Assembly (NCBI GenBank): GCA_963775085.1 | Contig: CAVZHO010000006.1 | Coordinates: 124,001-188,000, forward strand | DNA from: JAAFIP01 sp963775085 | GTDB lineage: Bacteria; Pseudomonadota; Gammaproteobacteria; Burkholderiales; Burkholderiaceae_C | Length of the DNA: 64,000 bases | Direction: 5' to 3' | Part shown: positions 32,977 to 41,383 of the stretch, piece after piece | Layout: each line of letters starts with the position of its first letter | Numbering within the stretch: position 1 is the first letter of the stretch | Position numbers and translations under genes: made by a program | The notes under the pieces: generated by a model | Database searches by the model: none | Told to the model about the DNA's origin: nothing | Seen by the model: the letters and a program-made list of their open reading frames with translations, nothing else

Positions 32977-33854
32977 TGCACTGCCGACAGGGTGTGGTTG
33001 CCATGTTTGCGCGTTGACGGTACAGTGTTTGCTGGGTTTGATTTTTTTTCCAACTTGATTTCATGCGATGCCATTGGCCGGGAGGACTCTATGTGTTGCA
33101 ATGATCGCAAGGCACCCATCTTGAGAATTTCAATTTCCCGCTGATTCACAGAAATGATGCCCACCGCATCCAGGGCCGACATCGAGCGGCTAACCGTTTC
33201 AAGTGTCAAACCAAGGTAGCTGCCGATATCGCGGCGCGTCATGCGCAGTCGAAACGATTGGGAAGAATATTTCAGGGCTGCATACCGGTCCGCCTCCATC
33301 ATCAAAAAGCGCGCCACACGTGCATCTGAACGCAAAGACCCCAAGGTGGCCAGATTGACGTTTTCCTGGACAATCTGGCGACTTACCGCGCGGTAAATGA
33401 TGTGTTCAAGCTCTTGACAGCAGTGCCCCAAAGTCAGAAGCTGCTTAAACGGAATCACAATGATGTCGCAGTCTGAGAGGGCGATGACCTCGCAGGCATG
33501 GCGATCCGTGCAGATTCCGTCACTTCCCAATAAATCGCCCTTCATGGGGAAGCAGACCACACGCTCGTTGCCTTCACTGTCGAACAGTACGGTTTTTAAA
33601 AAGCCGGCGTTAACCACGTACAGGGCTTCAAATGCCTGGCCAATACTGTACGCTTGCTGCCCGGGCTTGAGACGGCGATGCTGAAACAAGGCCTGCAAGG
33701 TTTCATCTTGCACCTGGATTTCCAGCTGGAGCAGTTGGCAGACATCGGCTAGCGTTGACCAAAGTCCGCCGCGTTCAGACCGTATGCAGGATGATGCCGT
33801 TACGTTGCGGGTCTGGATCGCCCCTGCAACGGGCATTTCAATAGCGGTGTTCAT
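32973..33854 (-). CDS. Crp/Fnr-family regulator lacking the N-terminal Fe-S cysteines
   Basis: The start at 33854 follows AGGAG and gives 293 residues. A cyclic-nucleotide-like beta-roll (LKPGQQAYSIGQAFEALYVVNAGFLKTVLFDSEGNERVVCFPMKGDLLG) precedes a DNA-binding HTH (RMTRRDIGSYLGLTLETVSRSMSALDAVGII). Its recognition-helix core (ETVSRSMS) is FNR-like, so TTGAT boxes are plausible targets. The N-terminal C-x2-C-x5-C set of oxygen-sensing FNR is absent; only scattered Cys remain (SSCIRS, ADVCQLL). It therefore probably senses something else or acts by level. It follows a receiver-domain gene by 49 bp. Confidence 0.85.
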   Translation of the reverse strand: MNTAIEMPVAGAIQTRNVTASSCIRSERGGLWSTLADVCQLLQLEIQVQDETLQALFQHRRLKPGQQAYSIGQAFEALYVVNAGFLKTVLFDSEGNERVVCFPMKGDLLGSDGICTDRHACEVIALSDCDIIVIPFKQLLTLGHCCQELEHIIYRAVSRQIVQENVNLATLGSLRSDARVARFLMMEADRYAALKYSSQSFRLRMTRRDIGSYLGLTLETVSRSMSALDAVGIISVNQREIEILKMGALRSLQHIESSRPMASHEIKLEKKSNPANTVPSTRKHGNHTLSAVH

Positions 33855-33903
33855 GGTGATCTCCTTGGGCGATGGAAAAAATGATTTGACGTTGAGCCAC
33901 TTT

Positions 33904-34284
33904 TCAATGAGCAACGGCTTCCCTCTGCTGATGCCACGCCAGCAGAAGATCGGGTATCTGAAAAAAATCATTGGATTTATCCAGAAAAGCATCCGCACCA
34001 AAACGCAGTGCCAGACCGCGGTACTGATCTGAATTAAAATTGGTCAATACCATTGTTTTCGTAAAGGGCATCACCTTCCTGACGTGTTGTAAGACTTGCA
34101 TACCGTCTCCATCCAGCAGTTGAATGTCCAGGATGACGACATCAGGTTGCATATTTTCGATGCCACGCAACGCGCCAGACACGCTATTGGCAGTTCCTGC
34201 CACGTTGGTGTTTTTGACCTTATTCACCATCCGTACGATACGGTCGCAAATGGCCTCTGAGTCTTCCACTACAAATACCTTCAT
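33904..34284 (-). CDS. Single-domain response regulator (receiver only)
   Basis: A 126-residue CheY-like receiver, MKVFVVEDSEAICDRIVRMV, with the acidic pair, the phosphoryl Asp in VVILDIQLLDGDG, the Thr/Asn region MVLTNFNSD and the Lys in DAFLDKSND. No output domain is present. It lies just upstream of the cysteine-less Crp/Fnr gene and probably shares its transcript. No histidine kinase is seen nearby, so it would take signal from a distant kinase or act on protein partners. The longer upstream frame from 34353 lacks a convincing start. Confidence 0.85.
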   Translation of the reverse strand: MKVFVVEDSEAICDRIVRMVNKVKNTNVAGTANSVSGALRGIENMQPDVVILDIQLLDGDGMQVLQHVRKVMPFTKTMVLTNFNSDQYRGLALRFGADAFLDKSNDFFQIPDLLLAWHQQREAVAH

Positions 34285-34408
34285 AGATGCATCCCGGGTG
34301 CCCATGCATGTTGGACATGGGTTCAGTATGGCGATCAGCAAGTCCGCGCGCAATCAGCGCCGGCTGATTTAAGGCATAGGATTTAGCGGGTATGGGGTAG
34401 GAAATGTC

Positions 34409-35053
34409 CTACCTGCTGGGTGAGTCCATCAAGCCGTTGCTGATGGCATAGCGAACCAGGTCAGCAAAAGACGGAAGATTCATTTTTTGCATGATGCGTG
34501 CCTTGTGGGTACTGACGGTCTTGACAGACAGGTGCAACAGGTTGGCTATGTGGGTGACAGAGTGACCATGTACCATCATCTGGAATACCTCAAACTCCCG
34601 ATCAGACAAACTTTTATGTGCGGGTCCATTTTGCGCAGTCATGGTCTCCAGCGCAAGTTTTTCGGCAACAGTGGCGTTGATATACAAGTGCCCGGAGGCT
34701 ATCCGCTGGATGGCACTGATCAATTCACTGCTGGCGCTGTCTTTGGTGAGGTAGCCTGAGGCCCCAGCGCGAATGCAACGCACGGCATACGACTCCTCTT
34801 CGTGCATGGTCAGTACCAAAACGGGCAGCATGGGCGCTTCGTGCTTGATCCGCTTGATGAAATCCACCCCAGAGTGTTCGGGCATGGAAAGATCAAGCAA
34901 TAACAAATCAAAACCACCCTGCTTTACCCATTTCAGCACCTCGTGGCCATTGGCCGCATCGCCAATCACCTCCATATTGTCCGTTTCACGTATCACACGG
35001 CGCAGGCCTTCGCGCACAATGGTGTGGTCATCAGCAATCACAATTTTGATCAT
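34409..35053 (-). CDS. NarL/FixJ-family response regulator
   Basis: A 214-residue two-domain regulator. The receiver (MIKIVIADDHTIVREGLRRVI) has the phosphoryl Asp in LLLLDLSMPEHSG and the Lys in GYLTKDSAS. The LuxR-type HTH is LSDREFEVFQMMVHGHSVTHIANLLHLSVKTVSTHKARIMQKM. The start at 35053 matches the family opening; a longer frame to 35221 is unlikely. No kinase gene is adjacent. It diverges from the hsp20 gene across about 185 bp. Regulation of the surrounding low-oxygen genes is possible but not shown. Confidence 0.9.
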   Translation of the reverse strand: MIKIVIADDHTIVREGLRRVIRETDNMEVIGDAANGHEVLKWVKQGGFDLLLLDLSMPEHSGVDFIKRIKHEAPMLPVLVLTMHEEESYAVRCIRAGASGYLTKDSASSELISAIQRIASGHLYINATVAEKLALETMTAQNGPAHKSLSDREFEVFQMMVHGHSVTHIANLLHLSVKTVSTHKARIMQKMNLPSFADLVRYAISNGLMDSPSR

Positions 35054-35238
35054 TATGGAAAGGGAGTACTTTGTTGAAAATATGGCTTGGATGCCGGATA
35101 AGACAAGACCCATACCACGCTTGACATTTCTCAATACCATATTGCCGTGAGATTCATAAACTGTCAAATCAATCGTACTGCCTAGTTTGGCTGAATGCGG
35201 TTGTATGCTTTCGTAACTCAATCTGGAGGTAATTTATC

Positions 35239-35664
35239 ATGAGCAATTTAACGGTTTTTGATAACGCATTTAATGAACCTTTCGAACCATTCTTCAGACG
35301 ATTCCTCACTCCACTCAGAACGGAGATGGAAAATAACTTGCTGCAAATACGTGTTGATGTGGAAGAAAAGGACAAATCTTACGTAGTGCTGGCTGATATT
35401 CCCGGAGTTAGAAAAGAAGATATCAATGTGCGGATAGATGGCAATATTGTGCAGATAGATGCTGAAACCAAACAAAACAAAGAGGTCAAGGAAAAAGGTA
35501 AGCTGATCAGAAGTGAACGTTATTACGGTTCAGTTTCGAGGTCATTTAGCGTGTCTCAGGATATTGACGAAGCCAAAGCCGTTGCCAAGTACGAAAACGG
35601 TGTATTGAATCTCGATCTGCCCAAGAAAGAGGCCACAACCTCCAAACGACTGACTGTGCAATGA
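35239..35664 (+). CDS. Small heat-shock protein Hsp20/alpha-crystallin
   Basis: A 141-residue chaperone with a strong RBS (GGAGG) before the ATG. The alpha-crystallin domain spans about residues 38-135 (IRVDVEEKDKSYVVLADIPGVRKEDINVRIDGNIVQI...SFSVSQDIDEAKAVAKYENGVLNLDLPKKE). The C-terminal tail keeps the RLTV element that resembles the oligomerising I/V-x-I/V motif. It holds unfolding proteins for Hsp70. Its coding DNA is more AT-rich than its neighbours. It is the first of several chaperone genes in this half of the window. Confidence 0.95.
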   Translation: MSNLTVFDNAFNEPFEPFFRRFLTPLRTEMENNLLQIRVDVEEKDKSYVVLADIPGVRKEDINVRIDGNIVQIDAETKQNKEVKEKGKLIRSERYYGSVSRSFSVSQDIDEAKAVAKYENGVLNLDLPKKEATTSKRLTVQ

Positions 35665-35705
35665 AGTAGTTAACGCATGCATCCTGCGCGCAGTCCATTT
35701 GTTGT

Positions 35706-36506
35706 ATGTTTGCAATCCCCTATGCAACGTATCCTGGTGAAGTAGATTTACAAACGGAATCTATTGCACATACAGGGGTAGATTCAAAGCTTTGCAAACA
35801 CAAGCAAGGCGTGTTCATTGCACGCGCCATTAGCAAGGTCTACCAAATGGGGGAGGTGCGGGTGCATGCGCTGCGCGAGGTTGATCTGGAAATATACGCC
35901 AGAGAATTTGTCGTACTGCTGGGGCCCTCTGGTAGCGGAAAATCGACGCTGTTGAACATCCTTGGAGGTTTAGACCGGCCTACTAGCGGCACGGCGCAAT
36001 TTCGCGAGCACAACCTCACAGAGGCCACTGAAGCGCAGTTAACCCGCTATCGACGGGAACATGTGGGCTTTGTGTTCCAGTTCTACAATTTGATTCCCAG
36101 TCTGACGGTGCGCGAAAACGTTGAGCTGGTTACCGATATTGTCGAACACCCGATGCCCGCGACCCAGGCGCTGGCACTGGTGGGCTTGTCTGAGCGGCTG
36201 GACCATTTTCCATCGCAGCTGTCTGGCGGTGAGCAGCAGCGGGTGGCAATAGCCCGCGCCATTGCCAAGAGTCCGGATGTGCTGCTGTGCGACGAGCCTA
36301 CCGGGGCGCTGGACTACGTCACTGGCAAGGTGGTGCTGGAAGTGATCGCCAAAATTAACCAGGAACTGGGCACCACGGCCGTGGTGATCACGCACAACGC
36401 GTCGATCGCGGGTATGGCCGACCGCGTTATGCGACTCAACGACGGCCGCATAGTCTCGGTGGAAATCAACCCGCATAAATTGACACCGTCGCAGCTGTCC
36501 TGGTAG
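35706..36506 (+). CDS. ABC transporter ATP-binding protein (MacB/LolD-type)
   Basis: A 266-residue ATPase. Walker A GPSGSGKST is at residues 73-81, the Q-loop is in FVFQFYNLIPSLTVRENVEL, the signature is LSGGEQQRVAIARAIA, Walker B is VLLCDEPTGALD, and the switch His is in VVITHN. The first 35 residues (MFAIPYATYPGEVDL...) are not family-like; translation may start later, near 35811. It heads a unit with a large FtsX-type permease (36530) and a membrane-fusion adaptor (38927). Together they form an export system of the MacAB class. Confidence 0.88.
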   Translation: MFAIPYATYPGEVDLQTESIAHTGVDSKLCKHKQGVFIARAISKVYQMGEVRVHALREVDLEIYAREFVVLLGPSGSGKSTLLNILGGLDRPTSGTAQFREHNLTEATEAQLTRYRREHVGFVFQFYNLIPSLTVRENVELVTDIVEHPMPATQALALVGLSERLDHFPSQLSGGEQQRVAIARAIAKSPDVLLCDEPTGALDYVTGKVVLEVIAKINQELGTTAVVITHNASIAGMADRVMRLNDGRIVSVEINPHKLTPSQLSW

Positions 36507-36529
36507 GCGGATCTTGAACAGGATGCAGC

Positions 36530-38890
36530 ATGAAAGCCATTAACCGCAAACTGCTGCGCGACCTGTGGCAAATGAAAAGCCAGGTGGTCACCATTGCCCT
36601 GGTGGTGGCGGCTGGCATGGCGGGGTTTATTGGTTCGATATCCACTTACGATTCGCTCCAATCCTTACTCAGCGGCTATTACGACCAAGCGCGCTTTGCC
36701 CAGGTTTTTGCTGAACTCAAACGTGCTCCACGGTCGGTGGAGCAGCAGATTGCCCGCATTCCCGGCGTGGCGGACGCAGAAACTACGGTGGCGTTTGATG
36801 TCACGCTGGACATGCAAGGCGTCAACCAGCCGGTGATTGGTCGCTTTATTGGTTTGGCCAATGCCGATCAGCCGCGCCTGAACCAAGTTTTTGTCCGCCT
36901 GGGCCGAATGATCGAGGCTGGGCGTGCGGGCGAGGTGGTGATAACAGAAGGTTTTGCCAAAGCCCATGCGTTGCCGGTGGGCGCGCAACTGGCTGCGGTG
37001 TTGAATGGCAAACGCCAAAGCTTTCAGATCGTCGGAATTGGTTTGTCGCCAGAATATGTGTATGGCACCGCTGGCGGCGCGTTTCCGGACGACAGAGGCT
37101 TTGGCGTGCTGTGGCTAGACCGCTCGCACCTGGCAGCGGCCTACAACATGGAGGGTGCGTTCAATCGAGTAGCCATCCGCTTGACGCCAGGGGGGACAGA
37201 ACGCGCCGTTATCGACCAACTCGACCAGTTGCTGGAGCCGTACGGTGGTTTGCGTTCCTACGGCCGGGTGGATCAGGTGTCCAACAAAATCATCAGCCAG
37301 GAAATCGACCAGCAAAAGGTGATGGGTACCACGCTGCCCATTCCGTTCTTTGGTGTCGCGGCCTTCCTGTTGAATGTGGTGCTGGCGCGCATCGTAGCGA
37401 CCCAGCGGGAACAGATCGCCGCGCTCAAGGCGTTGGGCTACGACAACGCCGACATCGCCATGCATTACCTGAAATTTGTACTGCTCATTGTGCTGGTTGG
37501 CATGCTGTTCGGCGTGGGCTTTGGTGTCTGGTTTGGCAGTTACATGACGGCCATGTACGCAAACTTTTTCCACTTCCCGCACCTCACTTACCGTCTCGAG
37601 CCCTGGATAGCGGTGACGGCAGCGGCCATTTGTCTGGTGGCTGCTGTGGCCGGTGCGCTGGCCACCGTGCGGCAGGTGGTGCAGTTAGCGCCTGCCGAGG
37701 CCATGCGGCCACCCCATCCACCACGCTACAAAAAAATACTGCTTGAACGCCTGGGCCTGGCGCACTGGCTGTCGCCTGCCACCCGCATGGTGGTGCGCAA
37801 TCTGGAGCGCAGGCCCTTGCGGGCGCTGATCACCGTGGCCGGAATTGCCAGCGCAGTGGGCGTGCTGATATCCGGCACTTTCTGGAATGACTCGATCAAC
37901 GACCTGATAGACACCCAATTTCGCATCACCCAGGTGGCCGATGCCGACGTAGCGCTGATCGAGCCCACCGAGCGCAATGTGCTGCAGGATGTCGGCCGCC
38001 TGCCTGGCGTAACGCAGGCCGAAGGCGCGCGCTACGTGCCGGTCAAGTTACAGGCGGGACATCGCAGCTACCGCACTGCCATTCAGGGGCTGCCGCAGCA
38101 CGCGCAGTTGCGGCGTTTGCTGGACGAGCACCTGCGCGATGTGACGCTGCCGCCCGACGGACTGCTGCTGACCGACCGGCTGGCACAGCGACTGGGTGTG
38201 CGCGCCGGTGACACACTGTGGGTAGAAACGCTGCAGGGCAAGCGCCGCCAACGTGCGATAACGGTGGCCGGAACGGTCGGCGAGCTGGTTGGCATGTCGG
38301 TCTATATGGACATGGACGCGCTGAGCCGCTTGATGGGTGAAGCGCCCTCGGTGTCCAGTGTGGCGGTGGCGCTGGACCGCACGCGTGAGGCGGATTTTTT
38401 TGCCGCTACAAGAAATCACCCACGCATTGCCACGGTGGCCAGCAAGACGGCCATGCTGAAAAGTTTCCAGGAAACTTCGGCCAAAAACATTCTGTTTTTC
38501 ACCACCGTATTCACTGGTTTTGCGGCGGTGATTGCCTTTGGCGTGGTGTATAACGCAGCGCGGATTACCCTGGCCGAGCGGGCGTGGGAACTGGCCAGTC
38601 TGCGGGTGCTGGGCTTTACCCGGCGCGAGGTGTCGGTGTTTATGCTGGGCGAACTGGCCGTCGAAATCGCCATTGGCATTCCACTGGGTCTGCCGTTTGG
38701 CTATTTTTTGGCCTGGGGCCTATTGAGCCTGATGCCACACGAGACCATCAAGCTGCCCGTTGTGATCTACGCCGCAACCTATGCCTATGCGGCGCTGGCC
38801 ATTCTGGTTGCCGGCTTGGTTAGCGCGCTGGTGGTACGCAGGCGTATTGACCGGTTGGACATGGTGAGTGTCCTGAAAACACGCGAGTGA
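36530..38890 (+). CDS. FtsX-family ABC transporter permease (double FtsX domain)
   Basis: A 786-residue permease. An N-terminal helix (VVTIALVVAAGMAGFIGSI) is followed by a periplasmic MacB-like domain, a three-helix FtsX block (FFGVAAFLLNVVLARIVATQREQIAALKALGY...), a second periplasmic domain and a second FtsX block (FGVVYNAARITLAERAWELASLRVLGFTRREV). The doubled FtsX layout is that of LolCDE-like or attachment-type exporters. It starts 23 bp after the ATPase gene and is followed 36 bp later by the adaptor gene. The cargo is unknown. Confidence 0.9.
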   Translation: MKAINRKLLRDLWQMKSQVVTIALVVAAGMAGFIGSISTYDSLQSLLSGYYDQARFAQVFAELKRAPRSVEQQIARIPGVADAETTVAFDVTLDMQGVNQPVIGRFIGLANADQPRLNQVFVRLGRMIEAGRAGEVVITEGFAKAHALPVGAQLAAVLNGKRQSFQIVGIGLSPEYVYGTAGGAFPDDRGFGVLWLDRSHLAAAYNMEGAFNRVAIRLTPGGTERAVIDQLDQLLEPYGGLRSYGRVDQVSNKIISQEIDQQKVMGTTLPIPFFGVAAFLLNVVLARIVATQREQIAALKALGYDNADIAMHYLKFVLLIVLVGMLFGVGFGVWFGSYMTAMYANFFHFPHLTYRLEPWIAVTAAAICLVAAVAGALATVRQVVQLAPAEAMRPPHPPRYKKILLERLGLAHWLSPATRMVVRNLERRPLRALITVAGIASAVGVLISGTFWNDSINDLIDTQFRITQVADADVALIEPTERNVLQDVGRLPGVTQAEGARYVPVKLQAGHRSYRTAIQGLPQHAQLRRLLDEHLRDVTLPPDGLLLTDRLAQRLGVRAGDTLWVETLQGKRRQRAITVAGTVGELVGMSVYMDMDALSRLMGEAPSVSSVAVALDRTREADFFAATRNHPRIATVASKTAMLKSFQETSAKNILFFTTVFTGFAAVIAFGVVYNAARITLAERAWELASLRVLGFTRREVSVFMLGELAVEIAIGIPLGLPFGYFLAWGLLSLMPHETIKLPVVIYAATYAYAALAILVAGLVSALVVRRRIDRLDMVSVLKTRE

Positions 38891-38926
38891 TGACTGGGCG
38901 GTTGTTTTTTTCAGTCGAGGTGCAGC

Positions 38927-40129
38927 ATGAAATGGATAAAAAGAATTCTCTTTGCAGTGCTGGTGGTCGCGCTACTGGCCCTGCTGGGCTGGTCATTCAT
39001 GCCCCGACCGCTGGAGGTGGAAACCGCCCAGGTGACCCGAGGCCAATTTGTGCAAACCATTGACGAAGATGGCCGCACACGGGTGCGCGACCGCTACGTG
39101 GTGTCAGCCCCGCTGGTCGGCCGCTTGCAACGCATTAGCCTGCAGGAAGGCGACACGGTGCAGAAAGACACCGTGCTGGCCACTATCGCACCCACGGCCC
39201 CGGCATTGCTGGATGCCCGAACCGAGCAAGAGCTGACCGCCCGAGTGGGCGCAGCAGAAGCCGGCAAGTTGCGCGCCACCGTGCGGGTGGAGCGGGCGCA
39301 GGTGGCGTTGGCACAGGCGCAGGCAGATTTTGAGCGCACCGGCAAACTCGCGTCCGCCGCGTTTGTGTCGCCCACCAAGCTGGAGGCAGACCGGTTGAAT
39401 GTGGCATTGAACGAAAAGGAGGTTGACGCTGCCAAGCAGGAGGTGCATGTAGCCGAGCATGACCTGGAAGTCGCCCGAGCAGCCCTGGTACAGATGCGCA
39501 GTCCACCACCCGCCACGCCCGGCAAGCTATGGCAGGTACGCGCGCCGGTTACGGGGCGCGTACTCAAGGTAGTGCAAAAAAATGAAGGCGTGGTCACTGT
39601 CGGCACACCACTGCTGGAGCTGGGCAACGCCCGTGAGCTGGAAGCCGTGGTGGACGTACTGACCAGCGATGCGGTGCGCATCCGGCCTGGCGCACAGGTG
39701 CTGTTCGAGCGCTGGGGCGGTGCGGACACCCTGCAAGGCCAGGTGCGGCTGGTGGAGCCGTCTGCATTTACCAAAATATCTGCGCTGGGAGTGGAGGAGC
39801 AGAGAGTCAATGTGATTATTGACATGGTATCGCCTCCGGAAAAATGGCAAGCTGTTAGCGACGGTTACCGCGTGGAGGCGCGGGTAGTCATTGACGAGCG
39901 TATGGACGCAAACCTGGTTCCGGTAAGTGCGTTGTTTCGCGATGGTGAGCAATGGGCCGTATTTGTGCTTTCAAAAGATCGTGCAGAAAAGCGTGCCGTG
40001 CAATTGGGGCCGCGTAGCAGGCTATTGGTTGTGGTTGAAAGAAATCTGGAGGTTGGGGACAGCGTGATCATTTATCCAGGAGATGCCATCAAAAATGGCG
40101 TTAAGGTCAAAGTCCGCACCAAGCCTTGA
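38927..40129 (+). CDS. Membrane-fusion (HlyD/MacA-type) periplasmic adaptor
   Basis: A 400-residue adaptor. One N-terminal helix (ILFAVLVVALLALLGWSF) anchors it. A lipoyl/barrel half-motif (DGRTRVRDRYVVSAPLVGRLQRISLQEGDTVQKD) and an Ala/Glu-rich coiled-coil hairpin (about residues 105-195) follow, then the second lipoyl half (VRAPVTGRVLKVVQKNEGVV) and the beta-barrel/membrane-proximal domains. It bridges the ABC permease to an outer-membrane channel not encoded here. It is third in the ATPase-permease-adaptor unit. Confidence 0.88.
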   Translation: MKWIKRILFAVLVVALLALLGWSFMPRPLEVETAQVTRGQFVQTIDEDGRTRVRDRYVVSAPLVGRLQRISLQEGDTVQKDTVLATIAPTAPALLDARTEQELTARVGAAEAGKLRATVRVERAQVALAQAQADFERTGKLASAAFVSPTKLEADRLNVALNEKEVDAAKQEVHVAEHDLEVARAALVQMRSPPPATPGKLWQVRAPVTGRVLKVVQKNEGVVTVGTPLLELGNARELEAVVDVLTSDAVRIRPGAQVLFERWGGADTLQGQVRLVEPSAFTKISALGVEEQRVNVIIDMVSPPEKWQAVSDGYRVEARVVIDERMDANLVPVSALFRDGEQWAVFVLSKDRAEKRAVQLGPRSRLLVVVERNLEVGDSVIIYPGDAIKNGVKVKVRTKP

Positions 40130-40342
40130 TATTTTGAGAATGGTGCTGCGCATGTATAGCGATTGATCAAACTTCAAGTGCACCAACTTGAGTTGAATGG
40201 CTGTAAAGCCTATCGCGCTGGTGGATATCGTGATGCCGAGCTGAAGTCTTCCAGTGGCAGCGCCGCGTCCACCGCTTCCAATGGTGCGTACTGATTGCCT
40301 GCTGATTTTGAATAGTCACAAAAGGATGCCGTCAAATTTCCT

Positions 40343-40606
40343 CTATTTTTCTGATTTGGGTGTTAAACGACTACCCGCTATGATTGCCAATGCCGAGAGA
40401 GTGATGGTGCGCAACCAGGTGTGACGTGCAAGAAGTTTGCCAACCATGAGGCCAAGGCCTGCGTAGACCAAATCCTGCCTGATTGCCGCATAGTCTGTGT
40501 GAAAAACGCTACGCTCGCGACCAATTTCTTCGACGAGATGGGCACGCCGCAGGGCGAGGACTTTAAGCCTTGATGTCAAAGGATCCTCCAGAAGCTGTAC
40601 GGTCAT
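40343..40606 (-). CDS. Small hypothetical protein, YqjK-like position
   Basis: An 87-residue protein. The start at 40606 (MTVQLLEDPLTSRLKVLALRRAHL) is preferred over a longer frame. It has a basic N-terminal region and a C-terminal hydrophobic segment (LVYAGLGLMVGKLLARH...TLSALAIIAGS). It overlaps the end of the YqjE-like gene by 44 bp on the same strand and sits third after DUF883 and YqjE-like genes, the position of yqjK in enterobacteria. Assignment rests on context. No known domain was recognised. Confidence 0.6.
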   Translation of the reverse strand: MTVQLLEDPLTSRLKVLALRRAHLVEEIGRERSVFHTDYAAIRQDLVYAGLGLMVGKLLARHTWLRTITLSALAIIAGSRLTPKSEK

Positions 40607-40940
40607 GGTCGAGTTGCGCCAGTGTGCTAGCCATAAAGCGCGGCTTATCGCGTAAAGCATGTGATAGTTGCCACACCATCATCAAACCTATTGCGGTAAA
40701 CAGGCCAGTCACAGCGAGAAGTACCGCCATGCGGGAACTATCCCAAAAGTAAACAACCATAGTGACTGCTGCGGCTGCCAATGCCAATGCAAGAATGAGC
40801 GCTGTCACCAAAGTGCCTGCAAGCAAGATACCCAGACGCAGCAGTTCTTCCTCGATATCAACCGTGGCCAATTCAAACCTTTGATTGACTATCCGCAACA
40901 AACTCGCGGACAGCCGTGACAGCGTTTCAGCCAGCGCCAT
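40563..40940 (-). CDS. YqjE/holin-like inner-membrane protein
   Basis: A 125-residue protein with two adjacent membrane helices (LGILLAGTLVTALILALALAAAAVTMVVYFW and MAVLLAVTGLFTAIGLMMVW) after an amphipathic N-terminus (MALAETLSRLSASLLRIVNQRFEL). It matches the 'phage holin family/YqjE' pattern; nothing else here is phage-like. It lies 3 bp downstream of the DUF883 gene. The DUF883-YqjE pair is associated with stress and stationary-phase membrane or ribosome changes in enterobacteria. Confidence 0.82.
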   Translation of the reverse strand: MALAETLSRLSASLLRIVNQRFELATVDIEEELLRLGILLAGTLVTALILALALAAAAVTMVVYFWDSSRMAVLLAVTGLFTAIGLMMVWQLSHALRDKPRFMASTLAQLDHDRTASGGSFDIKA

Positions 40941-40943
40941 GGC

Positions 40944-41264
40944 TTACCTGCGGGAGATGAGCATGCCAAGTAGCAAGCCGAGACCAGCACCAACACCCAG
41001 TGACTGCCAGGGATGCTCGTGCACGTATTCGTCAGTGGCTTTTGTGGCTTTGCGTGCATTGTCCAGTATGGATCGCTCAACGCCTTCGAGTCCGCTGCGT
41101 GCGGATTTCAGGCTGCGTTCCAGGCGGCTGCGGGCATCGTCATAGCCTTCACCCGCATCGCGTACGGCGTGACGCAACAGCACCTCCGCATCGTCTACTA
41201 CTGCACGAATGTCGCGATTCAGGCGTGTTTGATCGTCCTTTAGGGATTGGGTCGTATCGTTCAT
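40944..41264 (-). CDS. DUF883 family (ElaB/YqjD-like) protein
   Basis: A 106-residue protein with a long amphipathic helix (LKDDQTRLNRDIRAVVDDAEVLLRHAVRDAGE...SRLERSLKSARSGLEGVERSILDNARKATKATDEYVHEHPWQSLGVGAGLGLLLGML) and a C-terminal membrane anchor. The VHEHPW..LG motif is typical of ElaB/YqjD, tail-anchored proteins that tether ribosomes in stationary-phase E. coli. It heads a three-gene minus-strand unit. An FNR-like box at 41323 lies 58 bp upstream and may serve this gene and the divergent ATPase. Confidence 0.88.
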   Translation of the reverse strand: MNDTTQSLKDDQTRLNRDIRAVVDDAEVLLRHAVRDAGEGYDDARSRLERSLKSARSGLEGVERSILDNARKATKATDEYVHEHPWQSLGVGAGLGLLLGMLISRR

Positions 41265-41322
41265 GGCGTTACTCCGAATTGAAAACAGGCTATCAGTCTA
41301 GGCAGGAATTGGCTTGTGAGCA

Positions 41323-41336
41323 TTGACAATTATCAA
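41323..41336. promoter_or_regulatory. FNR-like box between the DUF883 and cation-ATPase genes
   Basis: TTGACAATTATCAA fits TTGAT-N4-ATCAA with one mismatch. It is 47 bp from the ATPase start (plus strand) and 58 bp from the DUF883 start (minus strand), so it could act on either. Confidence 0.6.
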
Positions 41337-41383
41337 ACGTCATTACATTGCGATTTGTGCAATAAAGCATGCGCCTCTAAGCT

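Noticed and set aside
40170..40190. CAAGT-ACTTG small inverted repeat after the first adaptor gene
   Set aside because: Five-base stem with no T tract; expected by chance.
40563..40940. Holin-like protein as evidence for a prophage
   Set aside because: It is adjacent to a DUF883 gene in the yqjDEK-like order and no other phage genes are present.
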